DNA from: Chloroflexota bacterium
Lineage (GTDB): Bacteria > Chloroflexota > Anaerolineae > Promineifilales > Promineifilaceae
Direction: 5' to 3'
Length of the DNA: 64,000 nt
Assembly: GCA_013112725.1 (NCBI GenBank)
Contig: JABFFZ010000002.1
Location: 100,678 to 164,677 of the forward strand
Below are positions 1 to 7,710 of this stretch, piece after piece. Within the stretch, counting starts at the first letter, position 1; each line of letters starts with the position of its first letter. The notes below the pieces were generated by a model. That model had not been told where the DNA came from, made no database searches, and saw nothing but the letters and a program-made list of their open reading frames with translations. Position numbers and translations under genes: made by a program.

Positions 1-215
1 TCGCTCACCGCCTCAGCACCATTCGCAATGCCCATCAGGTGTTGGTGGTGAATCATGGCGAGATCATCGAACGGGGTACACACCGGGAACTGTTAGCCGC
101 CAGAGGCTTCTACTACGATCTCTACATGAGCCAGTTCCGCCGCCAGCTAGACGCGGGCGAATCGGACGAAGAGTTGGCCGAAGAGGTGGATGCCTTTTTT
201 GCGCCGGCGGATTAG
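1..215 (+). CDS. ABC exporter ATP-binding protein, C-terminal end (partial)
   Basis: The 5' part lies outside the window; the reading frame begins at base 3 and stops at 213-215. The visible 70 residues begin [16 protein letters not shown] and continue with [14 protein letters not shown]. This is the H-loop (AHRLST) and the segment after it in the nucleotide-binding domain of MsbA/LmrA-type ABC exporters (family knowledge). A short acidic tail follows ([14 protein letters not shown]). ATP binding and hydrolysis at the inner face of the membrane is the expected role; the substrate cannot be told. A run of stuttered TAATTG words follows the stop. Confidence 0.9.
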   Translation, partial: AHRLSTIRNAHQVLVVNHGEIIERGTHRELLAARGFYYDLYMSQFRRQLDAGESDEELAEEVDAFFAPAD

Positions 216-248
216 GGTAATTGCGGAATTGGGTAATTGGGTAATTAG
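211..248. repeat. Stuttered TAATTGGG word after ABC gene
   Basis: Overlapping the stop codon are several near copies of the word GTAATTGGG. The same word builds the inverted repeats at 13465, 44589 and 49291, but only one arm is present here. Confidence 0.6.
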
Positions 249-370
249 AGGACGGCCGTGCCCACACAATGCCTATCACACTATGAACCAAATACGTATG
301 GTCACGGCCGTACCCTATTGATGCTCGTATCCTAATTCCACCATCGAAAATTCAGTGATATACTTTGCCT

Positions 371-700
371 ATGAACCGCTTACAGGAAACAGAACACCTT
401 CTCTCGCAAATGAACCGGGCCGAAAAAGCTCAGGTTTTACAATGGGTGGTGCGTGACTTAGGTGATGCCTTTCCCGGCATTGATGCCATTCCTGGCGTTA
501 GCGGCGGCGAGCCATGCATCGTTCGCACTCGCATTCCCGTTTGGCTGCTGGTACAGGCACGAAAATTGGGCAGTAGTGAAGCAGATTTACTGCAAGCCTA
601 CCCCACTTTACGTGCCGAAGACCTGGCAAATGCCTGGGCATACTATCGTGCCTTCAAAAACGAGATAGACCACCAGATTCGAGAAAACGAAGAAGCATAA
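371..700 (+). CDS. DUF433 family protein (antitoxin-like)
   Basis: A 109-aa protein. The C-terminal part has the DUF433 signature: GGEPCIVRTRIPVWLLVQARKLG, then a YP-L-DL-A-A-YY pattern. DUF433 folds resemble small helix-turn-helix proteins and are commonly paired with PIN-like toxins (family knowledge). The next gene starts 2 bp downstream and encodes such a partner, so the two are probably one transcript. I chose the ATG at 371 over an upstream TTG at 365. A TATACT hexamer at 359-364 is close enough that the mRNA could be almost leaderless. Function as an antitoxin is inferred from family and pairing. Confidence 0.85.
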   Translation: MNRLQETEHLLSQMNRAEKAQVLQWVVRDLGDAFPGIDAIPGVSGGEPCIVRTRIPVWLLVQARKLGSSEADLLQAYPTLRAEDLANAWAYYRAFKNEIDHQIRENEEA

Positions 701-702
701 GC

Positions 703-1047
703 GTGGCGCGGCTTTATTCTAACGAAAACTTCCCATTGCCCGTAGTCGAATCCTTGCGACAATCCGGGCACGATGTATTGACGATTCAAGAGACGGGACT
801 TGCAGCAAAAGCCACACCGGACGAACAAGTGTTAGCCTTCGCGATAAAAGAGGATCGAATTCTTCTGACCTTTAACCGCAAGCACTTTATTCAACCACAC
901 CGAAAAACGCCTGCCCATGCTGGCATTATCATCTGCACATATGACCCCGATTTTGCAGCACTCGCCCAACGAATTCACCAAGAGATAAGCCAGCACACCG
1001 ACTTTTCCGGCCTGCTACTTCGCGTCAACCGCCCCCATCGGGTGTAA
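703..1047 (+). CDS. DUF5615 PIN-like toxin-type protein
   Basis: A 114-aa protein starting at GTG, 2 bp after the DUF433 gene. It carries the DUF5615 pattern: SNENFPLPVVESLR, GHDVLTIQETG, DEQVLAFA, ILLTFNRKHF and HAGIIICTYD. These acidic and asparagine positions correspond to the PIN-like nuclease core (family knowledge), so ribonuclease activity as the toxin half of a type II-like pair is plausible but unproven. The last 33 bases overlap tail-to-tail with the convergent acetyltransferase gene, so both coding regions share 1015-1047. Confidence 0.85.
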   Translation: MARLYSNENFPLPVVESLRQSGHDVLTIQETGLAAKATPDEQVLAFAIKEDRILLTFNRKHFIQPHRKTPAHAGIIICTYDPDFAALAQRIHQEISQHTDFSGLLLRVNRPHRV

Positions 1048-2097
1048 CGGCCGTACTCCCTCTCCCCACGCAAATAGCTTAATTTCTGGCGCGCCGGCCG
1101 ACAGCCTGACCATTTTTTCATAGCAAAAACCGATTTTTTCCAGAAGGCGGATGGAGGGCTGGTTGTGGGGGCTGACGATGGCGACAATGCGTGGCAGCCC
1201 TAGAACCTGGTGGGCATGGTGCAGCACGGCCGTAGCCGCTTCCCGCGCATATCCCTGCCCACAAAATTCCGGCAAAAAGGCATACCCAATGTCCACATCC
1301 TCCAGCGCCTCCCGCTTCAGCAGGCCACACATGCCCATCGCTTCCCCGGTACCTCGTGACTCCACCAGATACAGACCAAACCCAAACCGGGCATAACTGG
1401 CGACCGGGCCATTCAGGATGTATGCTTCGGCATCCTCTAGGGTGCGTACCCCCCGGTCGCCGATATTCTCGATGAAGGTCGGTTCATTGAGCAAGCGCAA
1501 GATAAAGGGGGCGTCTGTTGGCATCAACTTCGTCAGCCAGAGCCGGTCTGTTTCCAGCACGATCTCACCCATACGGGCATCCAGCCGCAGGAAGACCTCA
1601 ATCACTTCCTGCCCTTGCCTCCGGGAATAACCCTGGCGCAGGCCATAACGCCGGAAGCCACACTTTTCCATCACCCGAATGGAAGCCAGGTTGTGTTGGT
1701 CGGCACGGCCGTATATCGGGCGCGCCGTTATTTCTTGCAAAAACAACCGCAATGCCTGGGTGGCAATCCCTCGTCCCCAAAAGTCACGGCGCAGCCAGTA
1801 CCCCACCTCCTGCTCGCCAAACTGGTTAAAATATAACAGATAACCGGCCACCTGCCCCTGATAGAGGATGCTCTTCTTGAGGACGCCAGGGTCGCCCAAC
1901 GGCCCATGCCAGAACGACCAATACGTCTCTTTCTCGCCCGTTTCTGGCGGTGTATTGCCCACCTGCTGCTCCCCCGCCGGTTCAGGCGGCAGTTCAACAA
2001 AGCGTTCCAGGTCACTTTCCACCACATTACGCAGCCACACGGCCGTGTCATCACCAACATCATCCGCCCCACCCGCGTTTATTCGTGTTCTATTCAT
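1015..2097 (-). CDS. Tandem double GNAT acetyltransferase
   Basis: A 360-aa protein with two RimJ/RimL-type GNAT domains. In the first (about residues 20-180) the acetyl-CoA-binding region is WGRGIATQALRLF, followed by N-LASIRVMEKCGFRRYG. In the second (about 185-345) it is CGQGYAREAATAVLHHA, followed by HNQPSIRLLEKIGFCYEK. Each is a complete copy, so this is a fusion or duplication of a normally 170-aa enzyme. The family acetylates protein N-termini, small amines or antibiotics; the substrate cannot be predicted. The gene is alone on the minus strand, and its 3' end overlaps the DUF5615 gene. Confidence 0.88.
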   Translation of the reverse strand: MNRTRINAGGADDVGDDTAVWLRNVVESDLERFVELPPEPAGEQQVGNTPPETGEKETYWSFWHGPLGDPGVLKKSILYQGQVAGYLLYFNQFGEQEVGYWLRRDFWGRGIATQALRLFLQEITARPIYGRADQHNLASIRVMEKCGFRRYGLRQGYSRRQGQEVIEVFLRLDARMGEIVLETDRLWLTKLMPTDAPFILRLLNEPTFIENIGDRGVRTLEDAEAYILNGPVASYARFGFGLYLVESRGTGEAMGMCGLLKREALEDVDIGYAFLPEFCGQGYAREAATAVLHHAHQVLGLPRIVAIVSPHNQPSIRLLEKIGFCYEKMVRLSAGAPEIKLFAWGEGVRPLHPMGAVDAK

Positions 2098-2221
2098 GGG
2101 TCAGAATGATAATCCCGCTGTGGTTTTCAACCAAATATAGCCCCCCCTAAATGCGTTGTAAATGGAGGAGAGGCTTTAGCCGATGCATTGTTCGCCTAAA
2201 GGTTCTCCTCCGACTGTTTAT

Positions 2222-2253
2222 AAAAAACGGCCGTCCTCCCAGACGGCCGTTTC
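2222..2253 (-). terminator. Intrinsic terminator built from two ACGGCCGT copies
   Basis: On the minus strand, AAACGGCCGTC and its complement form a stem of about 11 bp with a short purine loop, followed by TTTTTT. It lies about 35 bases past the stop of the gamma subunit gene, so it ends the oxidoreductase operon. Both arms contain the genome-wide octamer. Confidence 0.85.
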
Positions 2254-2270
2254 GCTCTTCCCTCTCTTGT

Positions 2271-2310
2271 CCTGCCACCGATTACCGATTATCGTTCACC
2301 GATTACCTCT
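2271..2310. repeat. Stuttered CGATTAC word over korC stop
   Basis: Repeats of ACCGATTA/ATCGTTCACCGATTACC run across the last codons of the gamma subunit gene. It belongs to the word family also seen at 5118, 6725, 9768, 11293 and 59908. Confidence 0.55.
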
Positions 2311-2843
2311 CCCGCCGCCTGCCAGCCTGCTTGCAACACCCGCAAGTTCGCTTCTACCAGGTGTTGTTTACTGGCCGGTAAATGGGCCGCCAATGTCTGG
2401 CTCACGGCCGTCAGCGGCAACAACGGCCGTCGCGCCAGCAATGCCCCCACTGCGGCCACATTCATCATCTTCGTGGCGCCATACTCCTCTGCCAGCGCGT
2501 TGGCCGGTACATACACAATTTCCAGATCGGTGCGAGTAGAGACGGCCGTGACGATACTGCTATTCACCACCAGCAACCCGCCCGGTTTCACCAGCGGTTC
2601 ATACTTATCATACGACGGCAGGTTCAGCACCACAGCCACATCGGGCCGGGCCACAACCGGCGCGCCAATCGGCTCATCGCTAATAATCACCGTGCAGTTA
2701 GCCGTACCGCCGCGCATCTCCGGGCCATACGACGGAATCCAGGTCACATGCCGTCCTTCCTCCATGCCCGCATACGCCAGTAGTTGCCCGGCAAACAACA
2801 CCCCCTGTCCCCCAAATCCGGCAAAAATGATTGATGTCTCCAT
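2289..2843 (-). CDS. korC: 2-oxoacid:ferredoxin oxidoreductase gamma subunit
   Basis: A 184-aa protein beginning METSIIFAGFGGQGVLFAGQLL, the typical start of KorC/PorC/VorC subunits; SYGPEMRGGTANC follows. The gamma subunit binds the CoA moiety in complexes that turn 2-oxoacids plus CoA into acyl-CoA, CO2 and reduced ferredoxin (family knowledge). The start at 2843 is preceded by GGAG seven bases upstream. An in-frame extension to 2894 would run through a hairpin at 2857-2889, so I reject it. Last gene of the korD-korA-korB-aminotransferase-korC operon. Substrate (2-oxoglutarate or a branched-chain/aromatic 2-oxoacid) is unresolved. Confidence 0.92.
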   Translation of the reverse strand: METSIIFAGFGGQGVLFAGQLLAYAGMEEGRHVTWIPSYGPEMRGGTANCTVIISDEPIGAPVVARPDVAVVLNLPSYDKYEPLVKPGGLLVVNSSIVTAVSTRTDLEIVYVPANALAEEYGATKMMNVAAVGALLARRPLLPLTAVSQTLAAHLPASKQHLVEANLRVLQAGWQAAGEVIGER

Positions 2844-2856
2844 AGTTCGCTCCATT

Positions 2857-2889
2857 AAATGAGACGCACCTTGCAGGCGCGTCTCATTT
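2857..2889 (-). repeat. Intercistronic hairpin between aminotransferase and korC
   Basis: AAATGAGACGC and its exact complement flank an 11-base loop, just after the aminotransferase stop and before the korC ribosome binding site. There is no T-run, so it more likely sets mRNA stability or expression ratio than ends transcription. Confidence 0.7.
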
Positions 2890-2890
2890 A

Positions 2891-4177
2891 TCACGCATAC
2901 GCTAACTCCGCCGTCCTTTCTAACTCTTGCGCCAGCACCCGGCCCAACCGTTTGATGCCCTCTTCAATCTGTTCAGGCTGTGCATTGGAAAAGTTCAGCC
3001 GGAAATGATTGTGCCCCGTGCCATCTGGGTAGAACGCCGTACCCGGCACAAAAGCCACCTTTTGCTCAATCGCTTTGGGCAGGATAGCCGCCGCATCCAG
3101 CCATTCCGGCAGCGTCACCCACAGAAACAGGCCGCCTTCCGGCCACGTCCAGGTAATGCCAGGCGGGAACTGGCGCAACATTGTGCCGATCATCACGTCA
3201 CGCCGTGTTTTATATACCTCACGAATACGGCGCACATGCCGGGGCAAAAAATCACCCTTGATCGTCTCATGCGCCACCATTTGCACAAAACTGCTGGTGT
3301 GTAAATCCATGCCTTGTTTAGCCTGCACACACCGCTTGATGACCGATTTGGGGGCTACCATCCAGCCCAATCGCAGACCAGGCGCCAGTGTCTTGGAAAA
3401 GGTGCTGAGATAAATGACATTGCCTCTAAAGAAACCGGCTTCATCTCCATTGTGGCCGTTACCCGCTGCAGGTCTGGCGTCGTCGCCGTTGAGTTTTTCC
3501 GCATCCAGCACCACCAGCGGCGGCAAATGGTTGCCTTCAAAGCGCAGTTCACCATAGGGATCATCTTCGATAATGGGCACACCATACCGGTCGGCCAGGG
3601 CTACCAACGCCTGCCGCCGGTCATAGGAAAGGGTGACGCCGCCCGGATTTTGGAAGTTGGGCAAGATGTACATGAATTTGGGGCCACCGCACAATGCTTC
3701 TTCCAACAGTTCAATCTGGATACCGTTGTCGTCTATGGGCACGGCCGTGAACTCCGCCTGATACGCCCGCCATGCCTGTAACGCCCCCAAATAAGTCGGA
3801 TTTTCCGTCAAAATCAAGTCACCGGAATTGATCAACAACTTACCGATCAGGTCAAGCGCCTGCTGCGAGCCGCTGGTGATCAGCACATTCTCCGGCGTCG
3901 CCTGTATGCCGTATTGGCTCATCTTTTCCACAATAAACTCGCGCAGCGGCAGATAGCCTTCGGTGGTGCTGTATTGCAGCGCCTTGCTGCCGTGCTGCTT
4001 CAACACCCGCTGTGCCGCTGCTTCAAACTCCGCTACCGGAAACAGCTCCGGCGCCGGCAGCCCACCCGCAAACGAGATCAGGTCGGGCTGTTCTGTCATT
4101 TTCAATAATTCTCGAATCATCGAGCTGCTCATGCGCTGCGTCCGCTGCGCATATCGTTGTGTCCAGGGAGTGGTCAT
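2891..4177 (-). CDS. PLP-dependent aminotransferase (class I/II, LysN/MocR-like fold)
   Basis: A 428-aa fold-type I aminotransferase. It opens WTQRYAQRTQRMSSSMIREL, then SFAGGLPAPELFP, SGSQQALDLIGKLL, PNFQNPGG, EDDPYGELR and the PLP-lysine segment STFSKTLAPGLRLGW. The closest families are 2-aminoadipate and aromatic/branched-chain aminotransferases of the LysN group (family knowledge). The start at 4177 has GGAG seven bases upstream; the upstream in-frame ATG at 4198 lacks a site. It lies 31 bp from korB, between the beta and gamma subunit genes. It could deliver the 2-oxoacid that the oxidoreductase consumes, or remove it in reverse. A DDARPAAGNGHNGDEAG insertion near residue 235 is unusual. 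Confidence 0.9.
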   Translation of the reverse strand: MTTPWTQRYAQRTQRMSSSMIRELLKMTEQPDLISFAGGLPAPELFPVAEFEAAAQRVLKQHGSKALQYSTTEGYLPLREFIVEKMSQYGIQATPENVLITSGSQQALDLIGKLLINSGDLILTENPTYLGALQAWRAYQAEFTAVPIDDNGIQIELLEEALCGGPKFMYILPNFQNPGGVTLSYDRRQALVALADRYGVPIIEDDPYGELRFEGNHLPPLVVLDAEKLNGDDARPAAGNGHNGDEAGFFRGNVIYLSTFSKTLAPGLRLGWMVAPKSVIKRCVQAKQGMDLHTSSFVQMVAHETIKGDFLPRHVRRIREVYKTRRDVMIGTMLRQFPPGITWTWPEGGLFLWVTLPEWLDAAAILPKAIEQKVAFVPGTAFYPDGTGHNHFRLNFSNAQPEQIEEGIKRLGRVLAQELERTAELAYA

Positions 4178-4208
4178 AGCTATCTCCTGAAAGTTCAAAA
4201 TAAATGGT

Positions 4209-5003
4209 TTACCGTTTACTTTGAGCTTTCAATTCCTCCGCCACCTTAAAATCACCCAGCGGATAGGCCGGCGCCATGTTTTCTTCCACCCAGTGCAGCG
4301 ATTCCACCGGGGTCATGCCCCAATTGGTGGGGCAGGTAGAGAGCAGTTCCACCACGCTAAAACCCAGCCCCATTATCTGCGCTTCAAAGGCAGTGCGGAT
4401 CGCTTTTTTGGCCTGGATGACGTGCCGGGCGTCGTGCAAACTGCGGCGCACCGCATAAGCCGTGCCCGGCAGTGAACCCAGCAGTTCGGCCATGTGTAGG
4501 GGGTTGCCGGTCATGGTCACATTCCGGCCAAAGGGCGATGAGGTTGTTACCTGCCCCGGCAGAGAGGTAGGGGCCATCTGCCCACCGGTCATGCCGTAAA
4601 TGGCGTTGTTGATGAAGATGACGGTGATTTTTTCACCACGTGCGGCCGTGTGCATAATCTCACCCATGCCAATGGAAGCCAGGTCGCCATCGCCCTGGTA
4701 GGTGAAGACGATGTTGTTCGGATTGACACGTTTGACGCCGGTGGCCATGGCCGGAGCACGGCCGTGTGCCGCCTCACAGGCATCTACTTCAAAATAGTTG
4801 TACGAAAAGACCGAACAGCCTACCGAGGAGACCAAAATCGTCTTTTCGCGGATTTCCAATTCATCCAGCACTTCCGCTACCAACCGGTGGGCAGTGCCAT
4901 GCGTGCAGCCGGGACAGTAGTGGGTATACACATCACACAATGACTCCGGCCGTTCATATACCAATTTTTCTAGTGGGGATGTTTCTATCAGTTCAGTGGT
5001 CAT
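4209..5003 (-). CDS. korB: 2-oxoacid:ferredoxin oxidoreductase beta subunit (TPP-binding)
   Basis: A 264-aa subunit carrying thiamine diphosphate. Visible motifs are [14 protein letters not shown] near residue 28, [13 protein letters not shown], and the TPP/Mg motif GDGDLASIG with [11 protein letters not shown] about 25 residues on. With the alpha subunit it decarboxylates the 2-oxoacid and passes electrons to ferredoxin (family knowledge). No internal 4Fe-4S domain is present; clusters come from the separate delta subunit. The palindromic element at 5019-5111 separates it from korA by 187 bp, so transcription through that hairpin is needed if the operon is a single unit. Confidence 0.93.
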   Translation of the reverse strand: MTTELIETSPLEKLVYERPESLCDVYTHYCPGCTHGTAHRLVAEVLDELEIREKTILVSSVGCSVFSYNYFEVDACEAAHGRAPAMATGVKRVNPNNIVFTYQGDGDLASIGMGEIMHTAARGEKITVIFINNAIYGMTGGQMAPTSLPGQVTTSSPFGRNVTMTGNPLHMAELLGSLPGTAYAVRRSLHDARHVIQAKKAIRTAFEAQIMGLGFSVVELLSTCPTNWGMTPVESLHWVEENMAPAYPLGDFKVAEELKAQSKR

Positions 5004-5018
5004 TTTTGCTCCGCATAG

Positions 5019-5111
5019 GTAAGTGTTCAGTCCCTCAAGAGACCTGACAGGTTTTTGGCCTGCAAAGTTTCAAGTTGAACTGGTAAAAACCTGTCAGGTC
5101 TGAACGGTTAC
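5019..5111. repeat. Copy of the ~95-bp TIR element (CCTGACAGG version)
   Basis: GACCTGACAGGTTTTT and its exact complement lie about 28 bases apart. The left flank reads GTAAGTGTTCAGTCCCTCA and the right flank TGAACGGTTAC. Flank layout and length match the 95-bp elements at 7573 and 55727; the loop sequence differs. It lies between korA and korB. Confidence 0.8.
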
Positions 5112-5117
5112 CTGCAT

Positions 5118-5210
5118 AGCGGTAATCGGTTATTAGTTATCCGTAATCGGTGAGTTTCCTGATAACCGCTTGCTGTTTACCGCTTACTGTTTACCGTTTA
5201 CCGAATACCG
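5118..5210. repeat. Stuttered GTAATCGGT / TTTACCG array
   Basis: Left half: repeated GTAATCGGTTATTAGTTATC words. Right half: repeated complementary TTTACCG words. Together they form a loose inverted repeat. Its distal part covers the last codons of korA (stop at 5191). Confidence 0.65.
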
Positions 5211-6276
5211 GTGCCTGCGCCAACACGCGCTCATACAAGGCTCGCGCCGCCGTCTCTACTTCTTCCGGCAGGGGAATTTGACCGCCCATGCGCCCCAGAA
5301 ATTCCACCGACAGGCCGCGCCCGACGACGCGCTGCACATCGTGGAGCATCTGCCCGGCGTTCATTTCCACCACCAGCATGGCGGCGGTTTTATCGGCCAG
5401 GGCGCGCAGTTCTTCTTCGGGGAAGGGCCAGAGGGTAATGGGGCGGAAAAGGCCAACCGGCATTCCCTGGCGGCGGAGATGCTGCACGGCCGTTTTGGCC
5501 ACCCGCGCCGCCGTTCCAAAAGCCACCAACACCAGTTCCGCATCCTCCGTCAGATGCGCTTCATAACGCACTTCACTTTGTTGGATGGCCGCCAGTTTGT
5601 CCTGCAAACGCAAGTTCAGTTCTTCCAGCCCATCGGCACCCATGTAGAGCGAGTTCACCAGATTGGGTTTACGGCCAACAGCACCCGTCAGTGCCCACGA
5701 CGGCCGTGACTGGGGCAGTTCGCGCATTGGCGGCAGTTCCGCCGGTTCCATCATCTGCCCAATGGCGCCATCGGCGATGACAAATGCAATCGTGCGGTAT
5801 TTGTCCGCCAGGTCAAAGGCCAGCATAGTCAGGTCAATTGCCTCCTGCACCGTGGCCGGGGCCAGCACAATGGGATGGAAATCGCCATGCCCGGCCGTTT
5901 TGGTCACCTGGTTATAGTCGCCCTGGCTGGGCTGGATATTGCCCAACCCTGGCCCGCCGCGCATCACGTCAATGATTACCACCGGCACTTCCGAACCGGC
6001 GATATAGCTAAACCCTTCCTGCATGAGGCTAATGCCGGGGCTGCTGGAGGAAGTCATCGTCCGCACCCCGGTGGCTGCCGCGCCATACACCATGTTGATG
6101 GCCGCCACTTCGCTCTCTGCTTGCAAAAAGGTACGCTCCAACTCCACCATCCGCTTCGCCATATGCTCTAGCAGTTCCGTTTGCGGGGTGATGGGATAAC
6201 CAAAATAAGCCTGGCAGCCGGCGCGCACAGCCGCTTCTGCCAGGGCCACGTTTCCTTTGAGCAACTGCTTAGACAT
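5191..6276 (-). CDS. korA: 2-oxoacid:ferredoxin oxidoreductase alpha subunit
   Basis: A 361-aa subunit starting [20 protein letters not shown], with [15 protein letters not shown] (pyrimidine-binding domain), [21 protein letters not shown] and [21 protein letters not shown]. These are hallmarks of KorA/VorA (family knowledge). It pairs with the beta subunit to form the catalytic core. The start at 6276 overlaps the ferredoxin stop by 8 bp, with GGAGG nine bases upstream, so the two are translationally coupled; the longer in-frame start at 6348 lies inside the ferredoxin gene and is rejected. The gamma domain often fused to this subunit is a separate gene here. Confidence 0.93.
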   Translation of the reverse strand: MSKQLLKGNVALAEAAVRAGCQAYFGYPITPQTELLEHMAKRMVELERTFLQAESEVAAINMVYGAAATGVRTMTSSSSPGISLMQEGFSYIAGSEVPVVIIDVMRGGPGLGNIQPSQGDYNQVTKTAGHGDFHPIVLAPATVQEAIDLTMLAFDLADKYRTIAFVIADGAIGQMMEPAELPPMRELPQSRPSWALTGAVGRKPNLVNSLYMGADGLEELNLRLQDKLAAIQQSEVRYEAHLTEDAELVLVAFGTAARVAKTAVQHLRRQGMPVGLFRPITLWPFPEEELRALADKTAAMLVVEMNAGQMLHDVQRVVGRGLSVEFLGRMGGQIPLPEEVETAARALYERVLAQAPVFGKR

Positions 6277-6535
6277 GGACCGGTACCTCCTCCCGCGCGA
6301 CGCGGGCCGGTTTTTGGGGAATATCGCGGAATACGGTAATACACCCATCCGGGCAAACGACGGCGCACAAGGCGCAGCCAGTACAGTCGTGGTGGGGGTC
6401 TACCAAAATGGCCGGGTAATACCCTTTGCTATTGAGCTTATCGGCAAATTCAATTACATCTTGGGGACAGGCTTCCCGGCAAATCTCACATCCTTTACAT
6501 CGCTCCAGGTCAATAACGATTCTTCCTGTGGCCAT
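6269..6535 (-). CDS. korD: 2x[4Fe-4S] ferredoxin-like delta subunit
   Basis: An 88-aa iron-sulfur protein. Two CxxCxxCxxxCP motifs are visible: C13-C16-C19-C23 and C51-C54-C57-C61, each followed by Pro. Spacing fits two cubane clusters that carry electrons from the TPP site to soluble ferredoxin. It is the first gene of the operon, with AAGGAG eight bases before the ATG. Its leader (6536-6780) contains a terminator-like hairpin, so premature termination could regulate the operon. Confidence 0.93.
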   Translation of the reverse strand: MATGRIVIDLERCKGCEICREACPQDVIEFADKLNSKGYYPAILVDPHHDCTGCALCAVVCPDGCITVFRDIPQKPARVAREEVPVHV

Positions 6536-6550
6536 TCAAATGCTCCTTTG

Positions 6551-6590
6551 GAATTATGAATTATGAAGGATGAATTATGAATTTCACCCT
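6551..6590. repeat. Stuttered GAATTAT word upstream of korD
   Basis: Three near copies of ATGAATTATGAA lie just upstream of the korD ribosome binding site. The same word recurs at 25277 and 47861. Confidence 0.6.
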
Positions 6591-6624
6591 CCATAGCGCG
6601 TATTGCGCCAGGAAAACTATTCTG

Positions 6625-6660
6625 AAAAAGCCCGCAGTGGGTGGGAAACCACTGCGGCTG
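6625..6660 (-). terminator. Putative attenuator terminator in the korD leader
   Basis: On the minus strand, CCGCAGTGG and CCACTGCGG form a 9-bp stem followed by GCTTTTTC. No minus-strand gene lies upstream before the divergent gene at 7024, so this terminator would act on the leader of the oxidoreductase operon. A second hairpin (6669-6701) lies just 5' of it. Confidence 0.6.
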
Positions 6661-6668
6661 ATAAATGC

Positions 6669-6701
6669 AAAACCAGGCATCAAACCACGTTGATACCTGG
6701 T
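6669..6701 (-). repeat. Second leader hairpin upstream of korD
   Basis: AACCAGGTATCAA pairs with TTGATGCCTGGTT, with one mismatch and a six-base loop. It precedes the attenuator-like terminator on the minus strand. No antiterminator pairing between the two was demonstrated. Confidence 0.55.
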
Positions 6702-6724
6702 TGTTAACGGTTCAACTCCCCCTT

Positions 6725-6776
6725 GTCGGTAATCGGTAATCCGTAATCGGTTGACGGCTTACGATTTACGGACGAC
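6725..6776. repeat. Stuttered CGGTAATC word
   Basis: Several copies of TCGGTAATCGGTAATCCG followed by partly complementary words (GGCTTACGATTTACGG). Same word family as at 2271, 5118, 9768, 11293 and 59908. Confidence 0.6.
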
Positions 6777-6863
6777 GGGTATTGGTAGTATGGCAAATGG
6801 GGTAGAGAGCTAACAGTGACATACGGCCGTGTTCCCCCTGCCAAATGTCACCACCCCAACGAA

Positions 6864-6896
6864 GACTTGACAGGTTTGGGAAAACCTGTCAGGTCT
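6864..6896. repeat. CCTGACAGG-family hairpin
   Basis: GACTTGACAGGTTT and AAACCTGTCAGGTC form a compact stem with a short loop. It belongs to the same hairpin family as 5019, 29980, 55602 and 61099. Confidence 0.7.
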
Positions 6897-6943
6897 TGTT
6901 TGACAGACGGCCGTAATGCAATATTATTCTCTGCCAAACGGCC

Positions 6944-6995
6944 GTTTGTAGTGGCGGCTTTAGCCACTTTACCCGCTCAAGTGGTCACTACAAAC
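6944..6995. repeat. GTTTGTAGT inverted repeat
   Basis: GTTTGTAGTGGCGGCTTTAG faces GTGGTCACTACAAAC. Ends and layout match the elements at 24182, 45226, 46301 and 49572. It lies just upstream of the 7024 gene. Confidence 0.65.
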
Positions 6996-7023
6996 CATCA
7001 CAACAACAATTAAGGAAAACCAT

Positions 7024-7422
7024 ATGGATATACTTCTAACTTTACATTCATGGACACGTTGGTTGATTGTGGTCGTCGGGGCTCTCGCCTTCGTCAAATT
7101 CTTGATAGGCTGGCTACGCAAAAGCAGTTTTCAGCCAATGGATCGAGGGCTGATGAGCGGCTTTGTGGGGCTGATGGACTTACAGCTGCTGCTGGGGTTA
7201 ATCCTCTTCATTTGGGGCTGGATAGCGGCGGAGACATTGGTACGTTTCCGGGCCGAACATGCCTTCACTATGATCCTGGCAGTGGCCCTGGCGCACATAT
7301 CTCGCCGCTGGCGCAACGCGGACGACAATACCAGATTCCGCAGCTATGCCCTCATCATCCTGGGCGTGTTTATTTTAGTTTTTGCCGGTATTGCTGTACT
7401 GCCGCAAGGATGGTTTGGTTAA
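7024..7422 (+). CDS. Small four-helix membrane protein, cytochrome-b-like family
   Basis: A 132-aa integral membrane protein with four hydrophobic segments, about residues 10-30, 43-66, 75-93 and 104-127. Conserved-looking histidines sit at HSWTRW near the start and in EHAFTM and LAHISRR. A family with this length and these histidines, often named cytochrome B in annotations, occurs in Bacteroidetes and Chloroflexota; I recall it from memory and heme binding is not shown. AAGGAAAACC precedes the ATG. The gene appears monocistronic, with a strong hairpin (7427-7457) right after the stop. Confidence 0.75.
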   Translation: MDILLTLHSWTRWLIVVVGALAFVKFLIGWLRKSSFQPMDRGLMSGFVGLMDLQLLLGLILFIWGWIAAETLVRFRAEHAFTMILAVALAHISRRWRNADDNTRFRSYALIILGVFILVFAGIAVLPQGWFG

Positions 7423-7426
7423 GATG

Positions 7427-7457
7427 CGTGGTGCGTGAACTGTGGTCACGCACCACG
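7427..7457 (+). repeat. Hairpin after the 7024 gene
   Basis: CGTGGTGCGTGA and TCACGCACCACG form a perfect 12-bp stem with a 7-base loop directly after the stop codon. No T-run follows. It could stabilise the mRNA 3' end or assist termination. Confidence 0.7.
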
Positions 7458-7572
7458 GCTTGCGCATCAACCCGGCAAATAGTCCTATAGACAGTACCGG
7501 GGCGCTATGCTAATTTACGCAAGCATTTTAGTTAGAATTGGCGACAATAATTGTTCCCATTATCAAAAACAC

Positions 7573-7667
7573 GTAACCGTTCAATTCCTCTGGAGACTTG
7601 ACAAGTTTTTACACCTGAATTGCGGCAACTGCCTCTGATAAAAAACTTGTCAAGTCTGAACGCTTAC
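7573..7667 (-). repeat. 95-bp TIR element, copy A
   Basis: This 95-bp segment matches the reverse complement of 55727-55821 without gaps, about 86 of 95 bases by eye. Inner arms are GACTTGACAAGTTTTT and its complement; outer ends are GTAAC(C)GTTCA and TGAACGCTTAC. It lies 43 bp before the start of the lipoprotein gene at 7711. Confidence 0.9.
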
Positions 7668-7710
7668 AAAAATACACCCAATTTGAACCCGTATAAGTGA
7701 GGAGATTTTC

